Shown here: piece after piece, positions 11,067 to 21,529 of the stretch | Layout of the letters: every line of letters starts with the position of its first letter | Position numbering within the stretch: position 1 is the stretch's first letter | From: Blastobasis lacticolella | Lineage: Eukaryota > Arthropoda > Insecta > Lepidoptera > Blastobasidae | Length of the DNA stretch: 64,000 nucleotides | Direction: 5' to 3' | NCBI GenBank assembly: GCA_905147135.1 | Contig: LR990064.1 | Location: 11,364,001 to 11,428,000, forward strand | Notes under the pieces: generated by a model | What the model was told of the DNA's origin: nothing | The model's database searches: none | The model's input: only the letters and a program-made list of their open reading frames with translations | Translations under genes and position numbers: made by a program

Positions 11067-12300
11067 TTACTGTTTGGATGATTTTGTTTTATCTCTGACC
11101 CTGTTAGCAACGAGAGACAGAAGTAGCTTGCTCGACGTCATCCAACTAAGTACTACTTGGCTGTCTGACCATATATACTCTTTGTGTATCTTCAGCTCCA
11201 AGCTATTCCTCACGTATTTCAGGAGTCTGCTCCCTATCAAAAATCCAAGGAGTTCTAATCTGGGTATTTTTAGCTCATCTTTATCCTTAGCTTGAGATAC
11301 ATGTGATTTTGTTATGAGGAAGGATACGGAGCTTTTGTTCTCATCAAATACTTTGATGTATATGACAGCAGCGTAGGCGTCCTTTGATGCGTCCGTGAAA
11401 CAGTGTAGCTGGTACTTGAGGCCAGCATTAGATGTGTCTGATCCTATAAACCTGGGTATCTCAATGTCCAGTATTATCTTTAGACGGTTTATCTCTTCTT
11501 TTACTGACAGAATCAACTCAGTTGATAGTTCAGTGTCCCATTTAAATTTCTTCTCACAGATCTGTTGAAAGATAAGCTTCAATGATTGCACGTGTAGACA
11601 CGCAACACCACAAGGATCATACACGCGCGCTAAAACTCGAATGACTTTTATCTTCGTGCTTAAAGGAGGTTCCGTGCCGGAGTGACTCTCTGTCAGATTT
11701 AAGGACAGCTTATCAGGTACATTCCAATTTAGGCCCAGTACTTTGACGTTACCCTTGTTCATTGACTGGTGTCTTTGGTACAATTTCAATGAAAATTTTA
11801 TTTTTGGAAATCCAGTCACTGATATTCATGGATATTTGCTCGAAAGCAGACCTTGTCTGGGTATATACATGCTTAGCACCCGTGACTAAGTTGTCGACAT
11901 ATCATCTATCTGCTACTGACTTTAGTAATGCCTCTTTTGTCTGGCTCATATGGTGTCGGATTGTGGCGGTAAGCGGGAATGGACTTGACATTACCCCAAA
12001 TGGAACTCTGCAGAATCCTAGATGCAATAGGTTATCTTCGGTTGTTTCCCCGTTGATATACTTTAACTACAAAATCTTGTCACGTCACTATCTTCCTCTT
12101 GAAGTTCTACTTGTAGAAAAGCCTTCTCCACATCAGCTAGTATGCCAAACCTTTTCTTGACTGTAGGAAGGTCACGAATGTTGAAGCCCGAAAGCAGAAA
12201 CTTCATGGACGGCGCCTGAAGTGTCTTCGAAAGGGCCATAAAACGGAGGAGCGCCAGCATAGAGTGTCAGCCTTTGCTGCATTGTGAACTTCTTCTAGTG
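11067..12300 (-). pseudogene. BEL/Pao reverse transcriptase and RNase H, broken
   Basis: The order on the minus strand is as follows. An RT segment at about 12260-12063 carries LADVEKAFLQVELQ, the DxxxAFLQ aspartate of the palm. The YVDN catalytic box is at 11890-11901, replacing the usual YVDD. A connector with VLGLNWNVPDKLSL and ARVYDPCG follows. RNase H has HCFTDASKDAYAAVIY, IPRLELLG and WSDSQVVLSWM, then LVANRV. Frames change between 12063 and 11819, so the polyprotein is disrupted. RT and RNase H are colinear, as in intact BEL/Pao Pol. Confidence 0.88.
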
Positions 12301-12359
12301 CAGCCCTTCTTAATTCCACTCTTTTAGATAGAACTTCATCCATTGTTTCAGCTGAAATT

Positions 12360-14076
12360 CACATTTCCACAGATTACAAGAATAAATGTCTGTGACTATA
12401 CATCAACAGTGCATAGGCACACTTATACGCTTTTAATATATTTCTCTTTATAGAACTTACATTACTCTCTGGGTAATTTCAGTACACAGTGAATAAAACC
12501 CCCTTACTTCATAACCTAGTTACAATTCACCTGAACAACCTGTACCTGTACTAGACATTTTATAATATATTATAACTGAATATAAGTTCTATAATGCGGC
12601 ATAAAAGTTTTAAACTTACTCACCACTTCATATAGATACGTATTATAATAAAAATTTCAATTATATGTGGCTGTGGCGTTAGTCGTTAGATTAATTTTAT
12701 TCCGCCCGGCCGACCGCGCAAACCTAAGGTACTTATTACTTGCGTACTTCTCAAATCTCAATTCTGCGGTTGAAATATCGTGATGGTTACCAACGGGTAT
12801 GTTCCTACTACTTTCAGGCTGAAATGAGCATAAACGTAACGCGATTAGGTGTTATCCACTATGGGTTTGAGTTGAACTCAAAGAACACTTCATCAGGTGC
12901 ACAACTACTCACCTGGCTACAAACCGCAAATCGTCTGAGAAAATGTTTCACTGCACTTGTTCAAGCAAATACAATAACTCACATCAACACCTAAGTAGTT
13001 TCTGTACGATTTTAATGTAAACTCGTGAATTTTCGACCAAAATTCTAAATCTTTGTACAATAAACAATTTTTCCCAACAATTCAAAAAACGGAAAGAAAG
13101 ACGGCGCGAGAAAAAAATTACGAGCTTTTCTGTGTTCCGTTTCTCATAGCAGTTTTGTTTGTGAAAATAACGTTGTTGTTTTTATGGACATAGTGTCACG
13201 AATGGAACTCTTAATTTAGTTGCGAAATCGAACCTAGTCTTCCTTGCTTTTCATCTTTGTACAATTAATAATTATTCTAACACAGTGACATAACAACATG
13301 TATTAGAACCTAGTATTCGAATGTACCTTTATACCATAGACTTAAAAACTAGAGTAACTCGGAAGTTGACTTTGTCTCCAAGTTGGCCAACCTGATTTTA
13401 TCTTAAAAATAAATCCGATGGTACTAGGTACCCTTTCTAGCTTTTGTGACATTTCTGTAACAAACCCAAATAATTCTTCTAAATTACGTAATGAATTTAT
13501 TTAGTTCTTTTAAGTCTGTGTAGCAATACTATAACATACCACTGAATAACTTTGTATCGACTGAAAAGCATAAATGGGGTAACCTATCGACTTGTGTGAG
13601 TTTGAATTTTGCGCGTTGCATACAGTGACAGATTAGAACACGTGAAATTTCTGAGAAACACTTGTATTTTTATTCCCTAAACCTAACTCATTATCAACAT
13701 ATTAAATTTTTAAAGATGTTGAGCTATAAAGGGATTAATCAGTTAAAAAGATAATAGTGGTATCAGCAACTAACACAATATTTTAATGATACGTATGGTA
13801 CATCCATTGTTTATACGCGTACACAATAATATGGAAATGTAATAAAATGTAATTAAAACGACGTAGGGTCGGTAAAAAAATATTTTTTTTTAACTTTCCG
13901 TAGGTAAGATGTAAAAAAGCTGTAGAAAGTAAATCCTTTTTATCTGAACATAGACAAGTCTGAAGAAAATGAAATGAAATTCTCCATAGTTTATATTGCT
14001 TCAAATATGAGGAAACCGAACCCGGAGTCACCAGATATGAATCTGGCTTCCGAATATCCCAGCACCTCCACCATTT
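12360..14076 (-). other. BEL/Pao 5' internal region without recognisable gag
   Basis: This occupies the place where gag and protease would lie in a BEL/Pao element, but only short frames exist and no zinc knuckle or aspartic protease motif is seen. Part of it (13431-13733) is a piggyBac-derived MITE. The rest is AT-rich and unassigned. Confidence 0.6.
13431..13733. mobile_element. piggyBac-derived MITE nested in the BEL/Pao internal region
   Basis: The ends CCCTTTCTAGCTTTTGTGAC and GTTGAGCTATAAAGGG match, in inverted orientation, the two ends of the 1,045-bp element at 41358-42402, including subterminal stretches around AATCTGTCACTGTA. At 303 bp it is an internal-deletion relative. TTAA flanks are not preserved (GGTA and ATTA). 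Confidence 0.7.
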
Positions 14077-14970
14077 TCTCGTCCCTTTCCATGAATAATC
14101 TTTATACTAATAGTGCCGTAGGTTCAAAATCATGAATCAGTATAAATCGTATACAATTAGGACAACAAATAATAACATACACATGGTGTAATAAGATGAA
14201 TCAACTGCAGTATAAGCCAATGCATGTACGGTAATGAATTGACGGTATTACATTCACGTCGTACGTACTGTTATCAAGTAAGCTGAGCAAACACAGTCGA
14301 CTCGCTCCGGTCTAAGCGTAACAAATCGCCCGGGTACTTTCCATCTTCTTGGTCTCCGTGATTCTGGGAGGCGGGCTACCCGCCTTCCCAGTACACTCGC
14401 TGATCATAGGTGCCTGGTCTGAGCAGTTTACCTAGATCTTGACCTAGCCAGTACCCGCCGGACGTGGAAGCTTTGCCTCCACGAGGACCTCCACCTTCCC
14501 CATAGTCCTGCCACGGTTGCTCCAACTATGAGTCGACTGTCTTTGGGCGAGAGGAACTCGCTCCAGTCCAATTTCTACGCACCATGTCTATGACCTACTC
14601 AGAGTATATTATACTAGCGTTTATTGGATTCAAATGGAAAGCTACTGTGCTAGTTCCATACGTACAGGCTCATCATCTTTCCACACCATATAAATGACAG
14701 TCGTATAATATATACATGAACACTTACCAGGGTCACAGGTCGCTGCGTCGTACTGCGCACTCCTTATGCCCTGATCTGCTCCGTTCACGTACCTTGGGGT
14801 TTAAGTGCACCCACCAACAAAGCGTCGTTTTCTATCCTCGTGTCAACCTACAGAACCGTTATATTCAAAAGCATAGCCAAAGCGGGGTTACCACAATACA
14901 AAAAGATTGACATAAACGGTGTGACACTTACCGACTATTTTACGACATCTCGCGTATTAAATTCGCGACA
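14077..14970 (-). repeat. BEL/Pao 5' LTR
   Basis: The right LTR is the 5' LTR of the minus-strand element. Its outer end is ...GCGACA followed by the CGCTC target duplication. Its inner end reads TC where the left copy has TG. Confidence 0.93.
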
Positions 14971-14992
14971 CGCTCATTACGCTGACAGACTC

Positions 14993-15414
14993 TTAAGCGC
15001 GCTCCACATGTGGACAGTTCCGCGGGAACACGAGAATGTAGAGGAAGTATTCGTGTAGTCCCGTGCATATTTGTCCTGTCTCGCCTATTTCATAGACTAA
15101 GTAGAGATAGTTTGTTGTCGTTTCGATTCGATCGATTTTATATTAATATTCCGAGCGCTTTTTCCCGTAACAGGTTCGGAGTACACTTGACCATGATCCA
15201 GGATATTAGTAGATCAAGAAATTACAGTAGAGCAGCTGCCATCACCTCTGTGACCCTGTTTATAGTAGATTAGCGATATTACACCGATGAATCGATATAA
15301 TGTCGCGTGTTTTGACACCCACCACATCCTTAATAGGCGAGAATGTAGAGGATCGACCAAAGTCCCGGCAAAAGTTTCGCCGGAAGTTTCGGCGAACATG
15401 TGGAGCGCACTTAA
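14993..15414. mobile_element. TTAA-flanked MITE with SINE fragment inside
   Basis: TTAA at 14993-14996 and 15411-15414 borders inverted repeats GCGCGCTCCACATGT and, on the other strand, GTGCGCTCCACATGT. A short motif GAGAATGTAGAGGA also occurs twice internally. A SINE-A fragment (15180-15262, minus) lies inside. There is no coding sequence. Confidence 0.7.
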
Positions 15415-15510
15415 CAAGGGGCGACTACTTAGTAAAAAGTGTGACAAGATGGACATTGGAAGGATTGATTCCTGGACGGCGGTCTGAAACTAAATGAAGC
15501 GCAGATTGAA

Positions 15511-15536
15511 TATTCATATTCATATTCATATTCATT
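15511..15536. repeat. ATTCAT microsatellite
   Basis: About four copies of the 6-bp unit TATTCA/ATTCAT form a short perfect array. Confidence 0.85.
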
Positions 15537-15744
15537 TATTCGTAGTAATAAGCATACATCGTCATTTAAAATAGTTTCATGAATAGAATTAAGTACTAAT
15601 AGTTGATGTCAGCCAGGAGGTTGTTAAGCCAGGAGACCTATTCTTGGGCGCGTGACATTGAATAAATATCGTAGCGCGTGAGAATAGGTCCCAGGATAGG
15701 GATCTCTACAAGCAAGCAACTCCGCATTGGCCAATATTTGGTCA

Positions 15745-16135
15745 AGTGCACGAATCAGGTCAGGTACTTGGGACCAGTACTTAGCGCTATCGGGTCCCCG
15801 ATCGACAGCGACATCAAAGTCGGAGCAAAGTCCGGATCCGGAATAGCCAAATGACGGAAGGTGATGTGTGTCATTTTATGACCTGTAAGTACAGCTGAAG
15901 GAACATTTATCTAGACTATCATTAGGCCTGCCCTTCTATACGGCAGCGAGACTTGACCGCTACTAAAAGTATAGAGCGACAGAAGCAGGAGCTCCGTGCA
16001 AAGAAATATGATGCTGCGTTAGATGTGCGGAGTTTCAGGCAAAGATCTCTCGTGGGCCTTCACAACCGCGATTACACCGATAAACTACAAGAGTACCGCA
16101 TTCGGTGTTATGGCCACGTATCGCACAGATCGGCA
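15745..16135 (+). pseudogene. LINE reverse transcriptase relic
   Basis: Reading in shifting frames on the plus strand gives the C-terminal RT pattern YLGPVLSAIGSPIDSDIK, then IIRPALLYGSET, RWMCGV-like and YRIRCYGHV. Multiple stops interrupt it. This is the same type as the 3' ends at 17942-18260 and 22541-22757. Confidence 0.65.
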
Positions 16136-16424
16136 AATTATCTCCAAATAACTGCGCAACCTATCGGCAACATGTTTCACCGTGATTCAGTAATTCAGTC
16201 ATTCAATTTTATTGCATAATCAAGTACATTGATGGCAATAGTACAAGATACCCTGTAAGGGCACAGCAATATAGAGATGAGCTATATAAACATAGTTTGT
16301 ACTTAAGTAGGTATTTGATATTGCACTTATTATTATATATAAGACGACTATATAAGTAGGCACATATATGGGACGACTCGCTGACAATATTTCCTACCAA
16401 TGACTGTATCTATGATAATAATAA

Positions 16425-16655
16425 TGTGCTTGGACAAATACATAAAGCGCCATCTAGCCCCCGAGTAAGCAAAGTTTGTGTTATGGGTGTTAGATAACTG
16501 AAAAACTACTTATATACTTTTAAATACATACTTATTATACATATAAAACGCAGACCCGTAACAAAAATTAAAATTCATCATTTCAATTTCTGCTCGACCG
16601 GGAATCGAACCCGGGATCTCTGCGTGACAGACCGGCTTAACTGAATCACTCATGT
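16425..16655 (-). repeat. SINE-B copy
   Basis: Near full-length minus-strand copy with B box GATCCCGGGTTCGATTCCC and the conserved body segment GGGGGCTAGATGGCGCTTT. It ends toward 16425 without the longer A/T tail seen at 3670. Confidence 0.8.
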
Positions 16656-16967
16656 CGTCACATTATTTATGTAGGTACCTTTCGCTATTTATTTCCTAGG
16701 AAGGCCAACGCTCAACATTATAATTTCCGACCAAAAGCAATTTGTTTATCTACTTTCCTGAAATTGAATTGACGTTATCGTTATCATCCTAGCGAACAAA
16801 ATTTCACGCACACTAATGAAGTTTGAAATCAATTCATCGCCCATGGTCATCTTTTATTGTGGTATTAGATCTTTTCTCTAATACTACATTTCGAACATGA
16901 GGTGTCCAATAATTTTGTGTTTCACTGTCTTAGGTTTCGTCGTTGTACCTGTGGTAAGTATAAAGTC

Positions 16968-17110
16968 TATCGAAACATGAGGATTGCCTACAAAATGGGC
17001 ACCTAACTTATTCTTCTTCTTTCTCCTGCCCTTGTAAAGCCTATCGAAACATATCCTCATTTGCCTACAAAATGGGCACCTAACTTATTCTTCTTCTTTC
17101 TCCTGCCCTT
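16968..17110. repeat. ~72-bp tandem duplication in a LINE tail
   Basis: The segment from CTATCGAAACAT through TTCTTCTTTCTCCTGCCCTT occurs twice in a row. The second unit has a small insertion (TATCCTCAT for GAGGAT). Following sequence to about 17230 (CCAGATTAGCTGGGGTCGGG) looks like a decayed minus-strand LINE 3' region. Confidence 0.75.
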
Positions 17111-17267
17111 GTCCCAGATTAGCTGGGGTCGGGCCTCCTTTTGCACTTGCCCCAGGAACGTCTATCCCGGGGTGCCATCAGAGCCAGGTTTCGGGTTTTA
17201 AGTCCTTTGCGATAGTTGACCACCATGTGTCTGGTGAAGATAGACAGCTGACTATTACACATTTAAA

Positions 17268-17930
17268 AAATTATCTTGGCGTTAATGTCCTGGTTGTGTT
17301 CTCGCTCACGAGGGCCTGTGGTCCGTCTCAATTCAATTCAAATAATTTTTATTCAATATTTTCAGAATACACTTATTGAAAGTCAGTAATAAACAACATA
17401 ACCAATTATCAATAATACTTAATTGAAATTAAATACACATCACAAAATACAAAATTAATGTATGGTATGGCTACCAATCAAGATCCAGCATTTGGCGGAT
17501 CAGTAGGATCTTTTGGGATCACCTACGATTGATTTAAAAGTTTCAGTTTATTGAAATGGACTTTGTTACAAACGTTACCCATGACATCAATTATACAGAA
17601 TCGCAAAAGTAACAATTTCAATAATTGAAATCTGAGTATGATAGCAACTGAGGTAACCTACAGATAATTACAGCGGAGCGACTGCTATCTGACCTCCGTG
17701 ACCCTGCTACCAGATCATGGTTACACATTCAATCACCGCACATGCAGGTTTCATCACTACGTTTTCCCTCCCCATAAGAGCATCAGTTGGCATTCAATTG
17801 GCATTCACCTACACATAACATAACTTACAAAAGAGTTATCGGTACATGGCCGCAGTGGGATTGAAACCCGGTACCTCTAGCTTACGAGTCGGATACCTTA
17901 ACTACTCGGTCCCCGACGCTCGTCCTACTC
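17268..17930 (-). repeat. SINE-A copy split by two insertions
   Basis: The 3' end of the SINE (17268-17333) and its head (17655-17930, with ACCGGGTTTCAATCCC) are separated by two foreign blocks. The first, 17335-17485, is a LINE-like AT-rich tail. The second, 17499-17652, is a copy of MITE family M that contains AATCGCAAAAGTAACAATTT. The order gives a relative insertion history: SINE first, the others later. Confidence 0.7.
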
Positions 17931-17941
17931 CTCCTCATAAC

Positions 17942-18260
17942 TATACATCATCATCTTCGTCTTAGCGCTTATCCCGGTATCTGCCAGGGTCCGCTTTCCT
18001 ACACAATCTTCTCCCCTCCGCCCGGTCTCCGTCATCCTCTCGTCGTAAGCCTTTGGCTCTCGCATTCGACTCAGCCACGTCTATCAATCGCTTCTTGGGT
18101 CGCCCACGAGGCCTCTTTCCTGATAACCGCAGGTTCAGGCACCTATTTCCCACGTATCCCTGAGGCTTACGTAACACGTGACCAAACCAGCGCAGACGAG
18201 CCTCCCCGGTCTTATATGCGATATCCCTCATGCCAAGGCTGCCACGGATGTGCACGATAC
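17942..18260 (-). pseudogene. LINE C-terminal end
   Basis: Open frame of about 97 codons with the LINE RT C-terminal pattern: HIRGSLGMRDIAYK, LRWFGHVLRKPQGYVG, RPRGRPKKRLIDV, DGDRAEGRRLCRKADPG. It is followed downstream by a CATCATC run, the usual 3' end on this strand. Only the last tenth of the element remains. Confidence 0.8.
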
Positions 18261-18424
18261 ATACTAGATCGAATCGACCGCAGCATTTTCATTTCGTTGG
18301 CATGGAGTTCGCGAACGTGTTTCGTCAGCGCTGGCCATGTCTCTTCTAATTATGATACGTAATGAGTGATAATGGAGCAGAGACCATCAGTCACCCATAA
18401 CATCTCTAGGCTTATTACGTAACG

Positions 18425-18534
18425 CTGTGTGTAGTACTCTGATTTCAATTATTAAAATTGTTACTTTTGCGATTGCGTATCATCGATTTCGTGGGTTTAG
18501 TTGCTAACAAAGTTCCATTGCAATTAGGCCGTGT
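18425..18534 (-). repeat. MITE family M, left copy
   Basis: Includes TTTCAATTATTAAAATTGTT, CTTTTGCGATT and AACAAAGTTCCATTGCAATT. Matching pieces are at 17499, 18775 and 27785. Here it directly precedes a SINE-C copy, whose other side carries the same family inverted. Confidence 0.55.
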
Positions 18535-18775
18535 GGTGGCCGGCAGAGTAGAATAGCACCAACCCCTTACACTTGTGGGTGTCGTACAATGTTTTCGAGG
18601 CATTTAATCAAAAGTCTCCGTAATCTGGAAAATGGGCAGCAGCATTTTCCATTGTTATATTTAAGCACTGCGATCTCCAACCCGCCTGCCAAGCGTGGAG
18701 ATTATGGAAATAACCTACCCTTTTGTGGGAGAGGCCCTAAGTCCTGCAGTGGACTGTTACGGGCTGTGATGATGA
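18535..18775 (+). repeat. SINE-C copy
   Basis: Contains GTGGTGGCCGGCAGAGTAGA, CACCAACCCCTTACAC, the GGAAAATGGGCAGCAG segment, AACCCGCCTGCC and TAAGTCCTGCAGTGGACTG. Other copies are at 29183/29720 (minus, split), 46298 (plus) and 53590 (minus). Confidence 0.75.
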
Positions 18776-18860
18776 ATCGCAAAAGTAACAATTTCAATCA
18801 TTTAAATCAGAGAATTGTTGGCAACGGGGTTACGCAATTAGCCTACTGGTGTCCATTCCT
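18776..18860 (+). repeat. MITE family M, right copy
   Basis: Carries AATCGCAAAAGTAACAATTT and TTGTTGGCAACGGGGTTACG in the orientation opposite to 18425-18534, so SINE-C sits between inverted family M pieces. Confidence 0.55.
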
Positions 18861-18939
18861 ATAATAATACATTTCACTATTCCAGTTAATGAGAAAAGTC
18901 ACATGGAGTCTCCCGATTGATAAATCAATAGTAAGTAAC

Positions 18940-18944
18940 AATAT

Positions 18945-18975
<31 letters not shown>

Positions 18976-18976
18976 G
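18940..18976. repeat. TTTA microsatellite
   Basis: About nine TTTA units, probably a former retroelement poly(A)-like tail. Confidence 0.85.
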
Positions 18977-19104
18977 GAATAATGTTTACATTACAGCTTA
19001 AGCCTAAATTATGTAAACAATATTAAACATATAAAAATAAGTTCAACAAAAATGCATGAATGTTATTAAAAATGCAATAACAAGGTAAAATGGAGAGGTT
19101 TTCT

Positions 19105-19275
19105 CAGGGCAGTACAACATGGGAGTTCTTCAAGAAAGGGATGAAAAGGTTTTTACGGGGTCGGCAACGCGTGGGTGATGCCCCTGGTATTGCAAACGTC
19201 CAAAGGCTGCGGTGATTGCTTACCATCAGGCAGGTCGCAAGCTTGTTTGCCACCTTAGCAAACAAGCTTACGACC
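19105..19275 (+). repeat. LINE 3' tail, family T
   Basis: Has the ordered family T landmarks GGGAGTTCTTCAAGAAAGGG, GGGGTCGGCAACGCGTGGG and GCTTACCATCAGGCAGG. It is followed by a second, inverted short piece (CAAACAAGCTTACGACCTG). Confidence 0.65.
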
Positions 19276-20150
19276 TGACGATGGCCGATGGGTCGGAAAG
19301 ATCCTCTGGAAGGCTATAGTAAGACAAATAACCTTGGTATAGTAAGATAAATAAAATGATTATTTGTCTTCGATGAATTATATATAAACAAGTAACTCCA
19401 AAAATGATTTTTCGCAATACACCTGTCAATATTAGAACACGGAAAAGTTATGCGGAAAATTACAAATTTTTAAACCGTGTTGTTGTTATTACAAAGTTTG
19501 TTTATAGAGCCCTAAAAGCAGTAAAAATACGAACAAAGGTTCATTATATTTGCCATTTTCCACAGGTCGTATACCACACCCATAAATTATGTATGACTAC
19601 TGGCAACAAAACAGCATGTCTGAAGACAAATTCGGTAAGTAACCTAATGCAACCAAAGCAAAATGTGCATTGTGGCGCAGGCGGGACTCAGGCGTCTAAA
19701 CCATACCGAACGCATTCTCGACACTCCTAGTGTTACGGATGTTCATGGTGGCGATGATCACCTTCAGATTAGCTGGTTGCTCGTTTACATCCCGTGTTAA
19801 AGAACATGCATACCATTACCCAAGTCCATAATAAGTATTGATAAGTACGTCATTTATATGTACGTTTGTATTATCACGTACGGTATGTCACTCTCAGCAA
19901 ACTCTTTCATTTTAATTCTTCAGATTCGTAATACTTATTTTTTAAAATTTTGTAACAACAAAACATTTTTTTAAATTAACGAGCTTAGCGTTAGTTACAA
20001 ACGACGTCCTTATGAAGAACGGAAAAGCTATTGGCCATGACGGAATACCTACTTACAGAAACCTGGAAAACATAGCGGACCCGGGGCGTACTCTGGCTCA
20101 CTGAACTGTTAAACAAGAGTACCTATATTTTTTATAGGAAATGCCGAAAG
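19276..20150. other. No gene seen
   Basis: A 108-codon plus-strand frame at 19404-19730 has no recognisable motif and no splice or promoter context. The rest is AT-rich spacer. Confidence 0.4.
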
Positions 20151-20235
20151 TTACCTGTCCTGCCAAATCCTGGATCATGGTCAAGGCGGACCCGGGGCCC
20201 ATGTGCACGAGAGCACAACCGGAACATTAACGCCA
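20150..20235 (+). repeat. SINE-A 3' fragment
   Basis: Last ~85 bp of SINE-A: CCAAATCCTGGATCATGGTC, AAGGCGGACCCGGGGCCC, ACAACCGGAACATTAACGCC, ending AAGATGATGAT. Confidence 0.75.
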
Positions 20236-20559
20236 AGATGATGATTTAATTATGAGTCAAAATGTCAGGATAACCCCGCGAATTTAACTGACGACCTTGT
20301 AAATGTCGTATGGTGCCTGCCGATGGATGCAACAGCCACAAAGTCGATAGGTAGCTACGGCAGCATATCAAGCTACCAAAAACCAGTATAAGATGAGCTA
20401 GCCTCTATAGACGCGCATTGCAATGTTAGCCCCTTTTATGACCGCGTCTCTATAAACATAGTGTGGTACGCTTTCCGTAAAGCAGCCGTACCACCGATCT
20501 CCGATAGTCAAGATGGCGTTGTACAATCGGAGATAGGCGGTACCACTGCAGGTGGAGAG

Positions 20560-20672
20560 ACGATTTGCGGGCGGCTGCGAGTGGATGCTGGATGCGGCCG
20601 AGAACAGGGTGCATTAGCGCTCATTGGGGGAGACCTATGCCCAGCAGTGGACTAGTATACGCTGATGATGAT
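20560..20672 (+). repeat. LINE 3' end
   Basis: GGGGGAGACCTATGCCCAGC followed by AGTGGACTAG and GATGATGATAG is the typical last segment of a LINE family also seen at 22700-22757, 29396-29430 and 34440-34490. The upstream coding part is decayed. Confidence 0.6.
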
Positions 20673-20730
20673 AGTGGTTTTGCTGGCATGTGCAGCTATT
20701 TATAGCTACGCAGCTAATTAATCAAATTCG

Positions 20731-21189
20731 ATGTCTGTACAGATTCCAGGCAACCCACAGACGCTAGCAAACACTTTCCATATAAATCAAGTAATTGAGG
20801 CCAAGGAAATTAATAATAAAGGTTATATAAATGAAAATCAGAAAGATAGTAATGAGATTGGTAATTATGATATTGGTAATGATGATAATGAAAATAACGA
20901 TAATGAAAATAACGATAATGAAAATAACGATAATAAACAACACGATGACAATAGTGATGAAGATAAGCAACATGAAACAGATGCGAATGGGGAAGATGAC
21001 GAAGACCTCAGAAGACGCCTTATTGAACAGCTAAAGAATATTCTCCAGATAAATGACAATGATAATATTAAGACAAAATATTTGCGATCGCGTCCCGATG
21101 AGAAAGTTCAAGTGGTAAAGTATTATCATTGTGTTCTCTTACAATGTCGTAAGCGCCGCCATTTTCAAATTAAATCCTCAATTACGTAA
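20731..21189 (+). CDS. Unrecognised acidic, Asn-rich ORF (152 codons)
   Basis: ATG-initiated open frame. Residues 1-45 are ordinary. Residues 46-100 are dominated by Asp, Glu and Asn, including a 15-bp DNA repeat (GATAATGAAAATAAC) giving DNENN units. Residues 95-135 have a mixed charged segment (DLRRRLIEQLKNIL, YLRSRPDEKVQVVKYY) that looks like real protein, possibly helical. No domain is recognised. It may be a single-exon gene, a terminal exon or a decayed transposon ORF. No intron signals or neighbours support a function. Confidence 0.3.
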   Translation: MSVQIPGNPQTLANTFHINQVIEAKEINNKGYINENQKDSNEIGNYDIGNDDNENNDNENNDNENNDNKQHDDNSDEDKQHETDANGEDDEDLRRRLIEQLKNILQINDNDNIKTKYLRSRPDEKVQVVKYYHCVLLQCRKRRHFQIKSSIT

Positions 21190-21529
21190 GACCCAGACAG
21201 GACGCAGATGCGACTTTTAAAACAAATCGAAAAAACGGGGCACGGTCGTGGCAGCGTCGCGCTTCCTTTTCTAGGACCAGTCAAAGACGCAGGCAGGACA
21301 GGGACAGCAAGCGCTACATACGGGACCCGTCTCGCGCCCCGCCCGCAACTCCAACCGCGCCCTTGCCCCGTCCTTTCGGTATGTTTTGCAATAGGGCGCA
21401 GACGTGTCTGCGTCGTGTCCGCGCCCGGTCTTTGCTGTGTGTTTTGCGAGGCAACGCTTCTATACATTTTGTATGAAAGTAAATTAAAGGGGTTCCTGTC
21501 AGCGTCTTACGTATTTTCTGTGTCGACCA

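Larger units (their letters stand above)
8433..14970 (-). mobile_element. BEL/Pao LTR retrotransposon, structurally complete but coding-defective
   Basis: The element is 6,538 bp in minus orientation, bounded by 894-bp direct LTRs. A 5-bp target duplication CGCTC is seen at 8428-8432 and 14971-14975. LTR ends on the plus strand are TG...CA. Pol fragments run in BEL/Pao order on the minus strand: reverse transcriptase, RNase H, integrase, then the basic integrase tail, all broken by stops and frameshifts. About 1.7 kb after the 5' LTR holds no gag or protease that I can recognise. Just inside the 5' LTR, TGGTGGAGGTGCTGGGAT is a plausible tRNA primer-binding site (right LTR side, about 14055-14072). 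The LTR similarity implies recent insertion, so the pol damage may have been carried before transposition in trans. Confidence 0.92.

Noticed and set aside
20764..20973. Minus-strand hydrophobic ORF rich in Ile/Val/Phe, like a membrane protein
   Set aside because: It is the complement of the GATAATGAAAATAAC repeat in the acidic ORF; the hydrophobic pattern is a by-product of the repeat.
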